A program made the translations under genes and the position numbers. From Ohtaekwangia sp966211525 (GTDB lineage Bacteria; Bacteroidota; Bacteroidia; Cytophagales; Cyclobacteriaceae), in assembly GCA_966211525.1 (NCBI GenBank), contig CBIHOZ010000023.1, positions 1-61,920 on the forward strand: 61,920 bases of DNA, read 5' to 3'. The notes under the pieces were generated by a model, which was not told the origin of the DNA, ran no database searches, and saw nothing but the letters and a program-made list of their open reading frames with translations. Shown one piece after another: positions 24,885-33,878 of this stretch. Within the stretch, counting starts at the first letter, position 1. Every line of letters begins with the position of its first letter.

Positions 24885-27800
24885 TTAAAAGTCGATCTGT
24901 AGACCAACCATATATACCCGCTGCACAGGGTATCCCAATCCATTACCGCCCATTTCAACATCCCAGAGTTTAAAGCTGCTGATTGCAAAAAGATTGTTGG
25001 CAGAGAAGTAAAGGCGCGGCTGCAGATCGAACAGTTTTTTTATAGGCTGAAATGTATAGCCGAGTGTTACGGTTTTAAGACGAATGAAACTTCCGTTTCG
25101 CATCCACCAGGTAGAGCGCGGTAAATTATTCCATTCAATCTGATTACTTAACCGCGGCCAGAATGCATATGGATTCGGATCTTCTTCAGACCAGTGATCA
25201 TTGTGTATGGCTTCCAGTTCTCCATTCTGATAACCGGTGCCGAGTATCAGATCTCCGCGGTTGTTGTAACCTCCAAACTGAATGAACGGTGATGTCTTCA
25301 GCGGATCGATGAAGAATGTTGAACGTGCTGCTCCCTGAAACATAAATCCAAAATCGAATCGCTTGTAGGTGATGGATGGACCTATACCGTATACAATTTC
25401 AGGTTGTGTAGGGTACCCGATTGGTACGATGTCATCGTTGTTAATTACTTTATCACCGTTTATGTCACGATACTTTATATCCCCGGCCCGTACTTCACTG
25501 CCGAAGAAAGACTGATCGGGAGAGTTCGCTACTTCTTCATCATCGATGAATAAACGTTCTGCTATAAGTCCCCATGACTGCGAGAACGAATAACCTTTTC
25601 GCGACAGATGTGCGAGATCGGCACCATACTGGATCTGTTCGTTCTTTGTTACTTTACTGGTTGCATAGGTAAATGTACCGGAGATCGTGAGCGAGAGATC
25701 GGATGAAATCATGTTGGTATAGTCCAGCGAGAGATCAATACCGCGTGTCTCGCCCGATCCATAGTTAGCAGCAGGAACGCTGGTGAGACCTTGCGCTGCT
25801 TCTATATTCGGGTTCGGAAAGTATATATTTGAACGCTTCGTCTTAAATGCGTTTGCTACGATAGAAAGGGAATTGAACAAGGTTACATCAACACCGAGGT
25901 TGAGCTGTCGCGATACCTCCCAGGCTATATTATCATTTCCATAGCGGTTAATCCGGTAGCCGGGTCTGAAATATAGCGGTGTGCCGATGCCGGTACCAAA
26001 GTTTGCTCCGAAGTTATTGTCGTTTGCGCTTACATCGGAGAGATAGAAGAACCTATCGTTAACATCTCCGATCTGGTCATTTCCAACCAGACCATAACTG
26101 AATCGCAGCTTCAGCTCTGATACTTTATTTGTGAGCGGTTCAAAGAATGATTCGTTGGATATATTATAGGCAACACCAATGGAAGGGAAAAATCCAAAGC
26201 GGTTCTTCTCTGAAAAACGTTCTGATCCGTTATAGCCAAAGTTGAATTCAGCGAGATATTTACCGTTATATCCGTAGGTAACTCTTCCGGCCAACACCGT
26301 ATTACGCTGTGGTAACGATGCTACTACACTCCCGGCATTGCCTGCTTCAAAGCTTGAGATAAATCCTGTTAACAAGCCACTGACTTCATGCTTCTCACGG
26401 AAGGTTCGCGCATAATTGATCGATCCCTGCAGGTACATTTTGGACGTAACTTCTTTCGGGAATTCTGTATAGCCCAGGTACTCTGTTCCCGTTGGTTGAT
26501 AAGCAGAACCCTGCGCACCGTTGTTCAATACGGACAAGGTATATTGAGACGGATCGATCGGATCTATATTGGCGGTATAGAAGAACGGATTGTAAGCACG
26601 TGCTACTGAAAAATAGGAATAGCGTTGCAGGTAGGTCATCACGCTGGCGCTTAGCCCCTCCGTTATAAAATCAAGATTCTGCCGGAGCTCAAGCTGTGGA
26701 TTGATGTTCGATGTTTTATATACCTGGTAGCCCCTCACCATTTCAGCATACGGATTCATAAACAGTCCTCCCGTTAATGAACCTGAGCCTTGTGTTGGTA
26801 CTGAACCAAACAGCGGGTGGTTAATATAGGGCAACTTTGATTTGGGATATACCGCCGGGAACATAACCGGGTTTGCAGAGAGTGCATTTCTGAATGCGAT
26901 CGCTCCTCCTCCTACCGGGCCGCGATAGTCATCAAACTGTCCGTATAGTCGGAGTACAAATTCAGTTGTCTTTGTGAAGTTAACCGTGATGTTACTGCGG
27001 ATGGAGTAGTTACGAAGTTTGATATTGCTATTGAAGTCGTTGATCGGATCAATCTTCAACACCCCGTTATCTACGTTGTACGTTCCTGCTATATAGTACG
27101 AAGCGTTTTCACTTCCACCAGATATATTCAGGTTGTATCGCTGGTTTGATGTATAGTCTTTGATCATCTTATCAATCCAGTTGTTATTGGGATATAGATA
27201 AGGATCATCGCCAGCCAGCGTATGGTTTATTTTGTTTTCGCCATACGGCACAGCCGAAGCAGGATTTCTGGTCAGGGTTGCTTCGTTAGCATCCCGCATA
27301 TACGATATATTATCTGTTAGCTGGTAATTTCTGGTGTTGGTAGAGATCGTATTCTCTACTCTGAAATTATACCTCGTTTTACCGGGTATCCCTAATTTTG
27401 TTGTTACGAGGATAACACCATTCGCACCACGCGATCCATATACCGCTGCTGCGGATGCATCTTTCAATACCGAGAAGCTCGCTATATCGTCCGTCTGCAA
27501 ACGCGCGAGGTCAGTAGCACTCGATTCTATATTGTCGATGAGAATAAGCGGATTTACTTTACCGCTTCCAAAACTCGAAAGACCCCGTATAAAGAATGCA
27601 GAGTTGTCGGTTCCCAAACCCGGGTCACCACTGGTCTGGTAAGCAATTATACCAGCAACACGTCCGGCTATAGAATTGGTGAGATTACCCGTTGGTGATT
27701 TCAACGTCTCTGGTGATACACTCGTAACAGCACTCACCACACTCTGTTTTTTTTGAACACCATAACCAACAACAACAACTTCTTCGAGTGATTGTATATC

Positions 27801-28151
27801 GGGAGTCATCGTCACGTTGATGATCGTCTGTGAACCAACGGTTATGTCTACATTTTTATAGCCTATAAATGTAACGTGCAACACATCACGATCGGCAGGA
27901 ACAATCAGTTGATATTTACCATCGGTATCGCTGCGTGTACCGGTACTGGTACCGGAAATAAGAATACTCACACCCGGCATAGCGGCTCCGGTCTCATCTA
28001 CGATAGTTCCGGAAACCGTACGCTCTGTGGTGTTCTGCTGCGCATGAAGTGCGCCTGTAGAAGTAAAGTAGAACAGCAGGATGATGATCATTTTTCCATG
28101 GGATAGGGAAAAGAGTGACCGTCCTACTGGCAACAGTAGATTTAATTTCAT
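24885..28151 (-). CDS. SusC/RagA-family TonB-linked outer-membrane transporter
   Basis: 1088 residues. A signal peptide (about 1-37) is followed by a carboxypeptidase-regulatory-like domain (about 44-118, VSGTIVDETGAAMPGVSILISG), then the SusC signature LEEVVVVGYGVQKKQSVVSAV, a plug (about 125-250) and a 22-strand barrel ending in Phe (VGLQIDF), the usual sorting signal. There is no STN domain, so it is not a FecR-type transducer. It is the first gene of a four-gene SusC-SusD-lipoprotein-lipoprotein operon. No glycoside hydrolase, sulfatase or peptidase is present nearby, so the substrate class is open. Confidence 0.95.
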   Translation of the reverse strand: MKLNLLLPVGRSLFSLSHGKMIIILLFYFTSTGALHAQQNTTERTVSGTIVDETGAAMPGVSILISGTSTGTRSDTDGKYQLIVPADRDVLHVTFIGYKNVDITVGSQTIINVTMTPDIQSLEEVVVVGYGVQKKQSVVSAVTSVSPETLKSPTGNLTNSIAGRVAGIIAYQTSGDPGLGTDNSAFFIRGLSSFGSGKVNPLILIDNIESSATDLARLQTDDIASFSVLKDASAAAVYGSRGANGVILVTTKLGIPGKTRYNFRVENTISTNTRNYQLTDNISYMRDANEATLTRNPASAVPYGENKINHTLAGDDPYLYPNNNWIDKMIKDYTSNQRYNLNISGGSENASYYIAGTYNVDNGVLKIDPINDFNSNIKLRNYSIRSNITVNFTKTTEFVLRLYGQFDDYRGPVGGGAIAFRNALSANPVMFPAVYPKSKLPYINHPLFGSVPTQGSGSLTGGLFMNPYAEMVRGYQVYKTSNINPQLELRQNLDFITEGLSASVMTYLQRYSYFSVARAYNPFFYTANIDPIDPSQYTLSVLNNGAQGSAYQPTGTEYLGYTEFPKEVTSKMYLQGSINYARTFREKHEVSGLLTGFISSFEAGNAGSVVASLPQRNTVLAGRVTYGYNGKYLAEFNFGYNGSERFSEKNRFGFFPSIGVAYNISNESFFEPLTNKVSELKLRFSYGLVGNDQIGDVNDRFFYLSDVSANDNNFGANFGTGIGTPLYFRPGYRINRYGNDNIAWEVSRQLNLGVDVTLFNSLSIVANAFKTKRSNIYFPNPNIEAAQGLTSVPAANYGSGETRGIDLSLDYTNMISSDLSLTISGTFTYATSKVTKNEQIQYGADLAHLSRKGYSFSQSWGLIAERLFIDDEEVANSPDQSFFGSEVRAGDIKYRDINGDKVINNDDIVPIGYPTQPEIVYGIGPSITYKRFDFGFMFQGAARSTFFIDPLKTSPFIQFGGYNNRGDLILGTGYQNGELEAIHNDHWSEEDPNPYAFWPRLSNQIEWNNLPRSTWWMRNGSFIRLKTVTLGYTFQPIKKLFDLQPRLYFSANNLFAISSFKLWDVEMGGNGLGYPVQRVYMVGLQIDF

Positions 28152-29004
28152 TTAAGCTCGGTTTAGGTTGAATAATTAGTACAAGTCGAATCAGTGTCTT
28201 AACCCTTTTAGGTGTATTAAAGACACTTTTAAAATCATGCGTAAGAAGGTGATCTGTTTCTAGTCATGGATGTCATTTTTTTAGGTGATTAAATTGAAGA
28301 TGAAAGAACCAAATGACGGCATCGGCCGGACATAGAAATACCGGTACCTGTGCCTGGTAAAGTCTCAAAACAGCTATCGAAAAACTGTTGTATCATTTTT
28401 ATGAAAGCGAGAATTCGTTTTTATAATGTTAGTTAACAAAAGCACCGTTATTGCGGACGCTTAAAAATTCAATCGTTTGAAACGTTAATAAAATCGTTTG
28501 CACCGACAATACTAAAGTTGTTAATACTTTCAGAAATTTGAAACAGGGAGATTCATTTTCGCGCAACCGTGCTTAAAAAAACGATCTCGGAGAATGTTTC
28601 GCGACCGGCTAACGCCCTGCTTTTTGCCGGAAATTTATGGGCTTGTTAATGGCAACGTGATCACCTTACCTATACTATTCCATGTCTCAGCATCGTAACG
28701 GCTATAGTTACTACGAGTCACATAATATCGGAAAGATGTTAGCACTCAGATGCCGCGGGCAAGTTGCTGCCTGATTCTGCTATCGGACATCCCGTTGCTA
28801 TACCTCACGCGGATATATATACCATCACGTTGTCTCAACATCACATGCTTTATTCATTACACATCACGTAGCAATAGATTCGAAACCGAACGTTTACGAT
28901 CGAAAATGAAATGCATCGTTTCAACTATATTAACTATACACGCTAAAAATGACGATATTTAATTTGGTTTGATTATTGGCAACGTCCGGCAGTAACACCA
29001 ATCT
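28152..29004. other. Long divergent intergenic region upstream of SusC
   Basis: 853 bases with no convincing gene. It contains an inverted repeat near SusC (28193-28227). Two copies of AATCGTTTG lie 21 bases apart (28471-28479, 28492-28500); the first overlaps a CGTTT-N-AAACG palindrome (28474-28484). I found no exact TAnnTTTG element for SusC. The right half is unremarkable. Confidence 0.5.
28193..28227 (-). promoter_or_regulatory. Inverted repeat in the SusC leader/promoter region
   Basis: AGTGTCTTAA (28193-28202) faces TTAAAGACACT (28217-28227), with an 8-base perfect core, AGTGTCTT/AAGACACT. It is 42-76 bases before the SusC ATG, so it may be an operator or a leader hairpin. Confidence 0.4.
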
Positions 29005-31389
29005 ATGATCAGAAATTACTTTGTCATCGCGTGGCGCAGTCTTGTCAAGAACAGACTGTTTTCATTCATCAATATATTTGGACTCGCGCTGGCTATGTCC
29101 GTTGGCATGATGGTAATGATCCGGGTAAAACACTCGCTTGGTTATGATCGCTTTCATCCGCATGGTGCATATACTTATAGAATTACTTCGCAGATAACCA
29201 ACCCTGAAAAGTCATCTTGGGAACTGGCCAGCACTCCCCTACCCTTGCAGGAAATCCTGGAAAGCGATACCATGATTGTTCAAGCATCCACAAGTTTATA
29301 CCCAGGTATATATGAGACACTAACCAATGGAACGAAAGACATTGACGTTGCCGGTTGTTTTACGCAACATTCTTTCTTTGATGTGTTCGGCTTTACATTG
29401 TTGCATGGTGATACACGCACAGCGCTGCAACATCCCTATAGTGTTGTGCTGAGTAAAACAACAGCAGAAAAATTCTTCGGAGTAAATAATCCTGTCGGTA
29501 CCATGTTAACACTCGGAAGACTGGGGGCATTCCAGGTAACCGGTGTACTCAACGAACCACCTGGCAAAACCCACATCAGCCACGATGTATATATAGCATA
29601 CGCTACCATCGATAAGCTCGAAGCGCTCGGCAAGCTCCCCGCCAAATCAAAGACCTGGGATTCATTCGAGAAAGCCTATACCTATATTGTTCTGAATGAT
29701 GAAGCCTCTATTGATGATCTCCAAAATCGCCTCAACAAAGTAGCACAGGATATAAATCAACAATCCAATCACGGGACGTTCGGATTTAATACACAAAAAC
29801 TTTCTGCAATAACACCTAACTGGGGAACATTATATAATGACTTTGCCCGTGCAGCGTCCTGGGGAAAAATTATTACCGAAGGCACCGTAGCGTTTATTAT
29901 ACTGCTGGCAGCGTGTTTTAATTATACCAGTCTGTCAATAGCCCGCTCGCTTACACGAACCCGCGAAATCGGCATTCGGAAAATTGCAGGAGCCAAACGT
30001 TCACAGATATTTTTTCAATATATAGTCGAGTCGGTGGTACTGTCTTTCTTTTCCTTGATGGTTGCTTCTGCTATACTCTCGTGTATACTGGAGTATAAAC
30101 CGTTTAATGATGGCTATGAATTTATACCGGAGGTCAGCATCGACTGGATATTGATTAGCGGCTTTATTGGCTTTGCTCTTATTGCTGGTCTTCTCGCAGG
30201 TGTTATGCCTGCATGGATACAATCATCTTTCAAAGCGGTAAAGATGCTGCGGAACACCATGGCCGAAAACATTATGGGCGGGCTTACGCTGCGAAAGATC
30301 TTACTTGTATTTCAATTCAGTATTTCGCTGGTCGTGTTGGTTTTTCTCACGGCATTCTATAAACAGTTTTCGTTTATGGAAAATGCGGATCAGGGTTTTG
30401 CGCGCGAAAATATAGTAACGATACCGGTGCAGACAACTGAACGCGATCCGTTCAGAAATGAAATTGCACGCCTGGCCGGTGTACAACAGATCGGCTCAAT
30501 CTCTTCCACCTTTGGCGATCATCCCACAGGCTACGTTGAAATAAAACTGTCTCAGGAATCGCAGCAACCTGTTAAAGCCGGATACTACTTCTGTGATGCC
30601 GGTGCTATACCGGTTAGTGATTTAACAATTATAGCCGGTAATAATTTTGATGGCGGTACACATCGTGATGAGCAATCGGTTATTCTGAATCAAAAAGCTG
30701 TACAGGTGCTTGGCTTTAAAAATATACACAGTGCATTAGGTGAAACAATCTGGATCGACACACTTCAAGTTCATATAGCGGGTGTTGTGAAAGACTTTTA
30801 TCACCAAGGCGTTGCCCATGCCATTTCACCCATGGTACTGCGCAGCCAGGTGTCCAATCAGCAATTGCTGGTAAAGATCAATCCCCACGCGCTGCTGGAA
30901 ACCACCCGGCAGATCGAACGCGTCTGGAGCAAAGTATATCCGGGAATACCATTCAACTATAGCTGGCTTGACAACGAGAATGCACAACGTTATGATCAGT
31001 CTGCTACAATTTCGCTGCTTGGTTTCCTTGCCTTTATGACCGTAACGATAGCTTCGCTCGGCTTACTGGGGCTTGTAGTGTTTACGGTTGAGACACGCAG
31101 AAAAGAAATCAGCATTCGTAAAATTATCGGAGCAAGTGTTGTACAGATTATAAACCTGCTGTCAAAAGGCTATATTAAACTTCTGGTGATATCCGGATGC
31201 ATTGCTATACCTATAGGCTATGTGCTCAGCTCGTTCTTCCTCATGAACTTCGCCAACCGTATTTCACTGGGGGCCGGCTCCTTGCTGATGGTATTTGCCT
31301 TCCTGTTATTGATTGGACTGATCATGATTGTCTCACAAACCTTCCGCGCATCCGTTGAAAATCCGGTAAAGAATTTACGGAATGATTGA
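29005..31389 (+). CDS. FtsX/MacB-type ABC transporter permease
   Basis: 794 residues and the same duplicated plan as the gene at 7533. An N-terminal helix (about 17-42, LFSFINIFGLALAMSVGMMVMI) is followed by a periplasmic domain, an FtsX block (about 285-410, with RSLTRTREIGIRKIAGAKRSQIF), a second helix (about 430-452), a second periplasmic domain and a C-terminal FtsX block (about 670-785, with VETRRKEISIRKIIGASV). The two coupling motifs that would dock an ATPase are intact, but no ATPase gene is near. It is monocistronic and convergent with the oxidoreductase gene. Substrate unknown. Confidence 0.9.
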   Translation: MIRNYFVIAWRSLVKNRLFSFINIFGLALAMSVGMMVMIRVKHSLGYDRFHPHGAYTYRITSQITNPEKSSWELASTPLPLQEILESDTMIVQASTSLYPGIYETLTNGTKDIDVAGCFTQHSFFDVFGFTLLHGDTRTALQHPYSVVLSKTTAEKFFGVNNPVGTMLTLGRLGAFQVTGVLNEPPGKTHISHDVYIAYATIDKLEALGKLPAKSKTWDSFEKAYTYIVLNDEASIDDLQNRLNKVAQDINQQSNHGTFGFNTQKLSAITPNWGTLYNDFARAASWGKIITEGTVAFIILLAACFNYTSLSIARSLTRTREIGIRKIAGAKRSQIFFQYIVESVVLSFFSLMVASAILSCILEYKPFNDGYEFIPEVSIDWILISGFIGFALIAGLLAGVMPAWIQSSFKAVKMLRNTMAENIMGGLTLRKILLVFQFSISLVVLVFLTAFYKQFSFMENADQGFARENIVTIPVQTTERDPFRNEIARLAGVQQIGSISSTFGDHPTGYVEIKLSQESQQPVKAGYYFCDAGAIPVSDLTIIAGNNFDGGTHRDEQSVILNQKAVQVLGFKNIHSALGETIWIDTLQVHIAGVVKDFYHQGVAHAISPMVLRSQVSNQQLLVKINPHALLETTRQIERVWSKVYPGIPFNYSWLDNENAQRYDQSATISLLGFLAFMTVTIASLGLLGLVVFTVETRRKEISIRKIIGASVVQIINLLSKGYIKLLVISGCIAIPIGYVLSSFFLMNFANRISLGAGSLLMVFAFLLLIGLIMIVSQTFRASVENPVKNLRND

Positions 31390-31407
31390 TCGGGGTACTG
31401 CCCTGAA

Positions 31408-31950
31408 CTATATAGATTCGATGAACGATATATAGTCTTTCGCGTTTTTTTCGAGGCGATCGGTCTTTTCCTCGCTGGCCAGGTAGTCTGCTCCGTAAAA
31501 TGCGAAGACAGATTTGTAATCAGCTTTGATCCAATCGAACGTGATCTCGAAAGGCGCTGTAAACTGTTGCAATGTATATTTATATACTCCATTCGCTTGA
31601 TAGTCCGCTTCTTCCGCAGCAGCAGTAATCGCCAACGCTATTTTCTTTCCGCTTAATTTATACCCGCTGTTACTGCCGTATGCCCATCCATGCGTTAACA
31701 CCTCATCGAGCCATTTCTTGAAAAGCGGTGGGCAGCTAAGCCAGTAAAACGGAAACTGGAAAATAATTTTATCGTGACTTTCCACAAGTCGTTGCTGCTG
31801 TTCAACATCAATCTTTTCATCCGGATAACAACTATACAGATCGTATACCGTATATCGGTTAGGATACTTCGACAATTCTTCTACCCACCGTTTGTTTATG
31901 ACAGACGAATTTTTCAAATCGGGATGAATAACAATTATCAGTGTCTTCAT
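31408..31950 (-). CDS. NAD(P)H-dependent flavin oxidoreductase (flavodoxin-like quinone reductase fold)
   Basis: 180 residues from ATG 31950. The opening KTLIIVIHPDLKNSSVINKRWVEEL, the IIFQFPFYWLSCPPLFKKWLDEVL block and the GKKIALAITAAA strand match the flavodoxin-2 family (MdaB/KefF/YheR-like), which bind FMN or FAD and reduce quinones with two electrons. It is divergent from an HxlR regulator across 63 bases, a common pairing for redox- or electrophile-responsive reductases. The upstream ATG at 32001 would overlap the regulator's promoter and was rejected. Confidence 0.88.
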   Translation of the reverse strand: MKTLIIVIHPDLKNSSVINKRWVEELSKYPNRYTVYDLYSCYPDEKIDVEQQQRLVESHDKIIFQFPFYWLSCPPLFKKWLDEVLTHGWAYGSNSGYKLSGKKIALAITAAAEEADYQANGVYKYTLQQFTAPFEITFDWIKADYKSVFAFYGADYLASEEKTDRLEKNAKDYISFIESI

Positions 31951-32013
31951 GGTATAAATTATTTTTTGATAAAAGTATACATACAAAAAACAGCTCACCA
32001 CGGTAACTACTGA

Positions 32014-32457
32014 ATGTCAGGTACTAACAATAATGTAAGCATGACCAGGATAAAAGAAACATCGACTCATTACGAAAATAAGAAAAGTCTCACAGCAGAA
32101 TGCGCGGAGATCTATGCGGCCAGTCTGATTGGCGGGCAGTGGACATTGACTATATGTTGCCACCTGTCGGGCTGGAAATTGCGTTTTGGAGAATTAAAGA
32201 AACGGATTCCCAACATTACCGAGCGCATGCTGGCGTTACAACTTCGAAAACTCGAAGAAAACAAACTCGTACAACGGACGGTCTATGCGGAAGTACCCTT
32301 ACGCGTGGAGTATGAATTAACACCCATCGGTCAGCAGCTCGGTCCTATAATAGAACAACTGGGTGTGTGGGGCATCCATCATAAAAGGACAACACAGTCG
32401 GAGCACGATACTTCAGAACACACGTTCTGCGTTCGCGAGGCATGTAATTCATATTGA
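32014..32457 (+). CDS. HxlR-family transcriptional regulator
   Basis: 147 residues with a winged helix at about 28-118: AASLIGGQWTLTICCHLSGWKLRFGELKKRIPNITERMLALQLRKLEE, then the wing with VPLRVEYELTPIGQQL. An N-terminal Cys precedes the DNA-binding domain (AECAEIYAA). A conserved N-terminal Cys is the redox or aldehyde sensor in HypR/YodB relatives, so this residue is a candidate sensor. Further Cys residues lie at the C-terminus (TFCVREACNSY). The start could be ATG 32041, nine codons in. Its likely target is the divergent flavin oxidoreductase. Confidence 0.88.
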   Translation: MSGTNNNVSMTRIKETSTHYENKKSLTAECAEIYAASLIGGQWTLTICCHLSGWKLRFGELKKRIPNITERMLALQLRKLEENKLVQRTVYAEVPLRVEYELTPIGQQLGPIIEQLGVWGIHHKRTTQSEHDTSEHTFCVREACNSY

Positions 32458-32502
32458 TCGGAACTATATATACACCTTCCGACCAAACTATAGTTGACAG
32501 CT

Positions 32503-33738
32503 CTACGAAGGTTGTTCCCGTAGCGGACGTTTATCACTGAACACGAGAAATATAGCAGTAAGTCCAATCAGAAAATACCCAAGCACCAGTGGAAAAACAC
32601 CGTGTACCATCAGATTGCTGATGAGTGCTCCCAGGGAGGCTCCTATAAAGAAAAAGGAAGTACCATAAACAGCAGACGCTATACCGGCCATGTCTCCCAT
32701 CGGTTCCATAGCCAAGGCACTGCTGTTCGGCTCTATGGCCAGGTTGATTCCCATCAGTATGGCAACAGCAGCAAAGAAGTATACCATATCCGGCGGATCA
32801 CCTACCGTCAGGGTATATACCTGTAACACGGCACCGACAACGGTATATATAACAAGAAGTCCGCGTATCGTTCTGCGCGCGCCATACCGTGACGACAGCC
32901 GCGAGTTTATCAAGGTACAGAATGCCATTCCCAGTCCTATACCGGCAAAGATCCATGCAAAAAGTTCTGGTCTCCCGTAGATCTCACTAACAATATGCTC
33001 CGAACTTGAGACATATGAACTTAGCCCGGCAAAAAGAATAGTGGTAATGGAAGTATAGCGGAGAAAGACGCTGTTGCCAATCACTTTGCGAATGGACTGT
33101 CCTATACTTGTGAGATCAAGCGCAATTCGTTGTTCGCGGGGAAGAGACTCTTCCAAACGAAGTGACCAGATGAAAATAGCTACAGCAAACAACGGAGGTG
33201 TGAGAAATACCATTTGCCAGGATGACACCGATAAAATGGCCAGCCCGAGGAAAGGTGCAGCTACCGGTGTAAATAAAAAGATAGTAAAGATCAGCGACAT
33301 AATGCGAGCCATCTCATCGCCAACAAAGCGGTCGCGAACACCAGCTATAGTTGTCATGAACACGGCCGATGCTCCTACACCCGCTACAAAACGTGCGGCA
33401 AACATGAATTCAAGACTTGGCGAAAATGCTGCGGCTACACCTCCAATAATATAAAGCGGAAATCCCACACGAAGTATAGGTAATCTTCCGAAGCGATCCG
33501 ACAGCGCACCAAATATGATTTGAGAGATCTGCCCGAGGAAGAAGAAAACGATAATCTGTGCTGTAGCAGTTGATTCCGGTTTAAGTCCGAAGTACTGCCG
33601 GAGCTCTCCGAACACCGGTAGCATAATATCAATACCCAATGCTGTGAGCATCATTGTGCAAGCCGACAATGCGATGAACTCTCCGGCTTTTATTTTCCCA
33701 AACGGTGAGCGATTGAGATGTATATCGTTTCCCTTCAT
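32503..33738 (-). CDS. Bcr/CflA-type MFS multidrug efflux transporter
   Basis: 411 residues with 12 predicted helices. The family marks are the first helix and loop (ALGIDIMLPVFGELRQYFGL), the motif GALSDRFGRLPILRVGF (MFS motif A) and a following segment FAARFVAGVGASAVFMTTIAGVRDRF typical of the DHA1/Bcr-CflA branch. Such pumps export drugs such as bicyclomycin or chloramphenicol, or sulfathiazole, by proton antiport. It is on the same strand as the upstream flavoprotein operon but has its own promoter (33798-33824). Confidence 0.88.
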   Translation of the reverse strand: MKGNDIHLNRSPFGKIKAGEFIALSACTMMLTALGIDIMLPVFGELRQYFGLKPESTATAQIIVFFFLGQISQIIFGALSDRFGRLPILRVGFPLYIIGGVAAAFSPSLEFMFAARFVAGVGASAVFMTTIAGVRDRFVGDEMARIMSLIFTIFLFTPVAAPFLGLAILSVSSWQMVFLTPPLFAVAIFIWSLRLEESLPREQRIALDLTSIGQSIRKVIGNSVFLRYTSITTILFAGLSSYVSSSEHIVSEIYGRPELFAWIFAGIGLGMAFCTLINSRLSSRYGARRTIRGLLVIYTVVGAVLQVYTLTVGDPPDMVYFFAAVAILMGINLAIEPNSSALAMEPMGDMAGIASAVYGTSFFFIGASLGALISNLMVHGVFPLVLGYFLIGLTAIFLVFSDKRPLREQPS

Positions 33739-33797
33739 AAAACAGGTATGGAGTAAATGTCTGATTTAACACATATTCTCCAATTTTCGTAATAACT

Positions 33798-33824
33798 CAA
33801 AATTAATGTCGCAATACATACAAA
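33798..33824 (-). promoter_or_regulatory. Candidate promoter of the Bcr/CflA-type transporter
   Basis: The minus strand reads TAATTTTG (33805-33798), an exact -7 element. TTTG (33824-33821) lies upstream, but the spacer is only 15 bases, shorter than the usual 19-21. Confidence 0.4.
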
Positions 33825-33878
33825 CTGAGGTGTCAATTAGACTTTATTACGGGTGGATTTCGCCACCGTAACGTCAAC

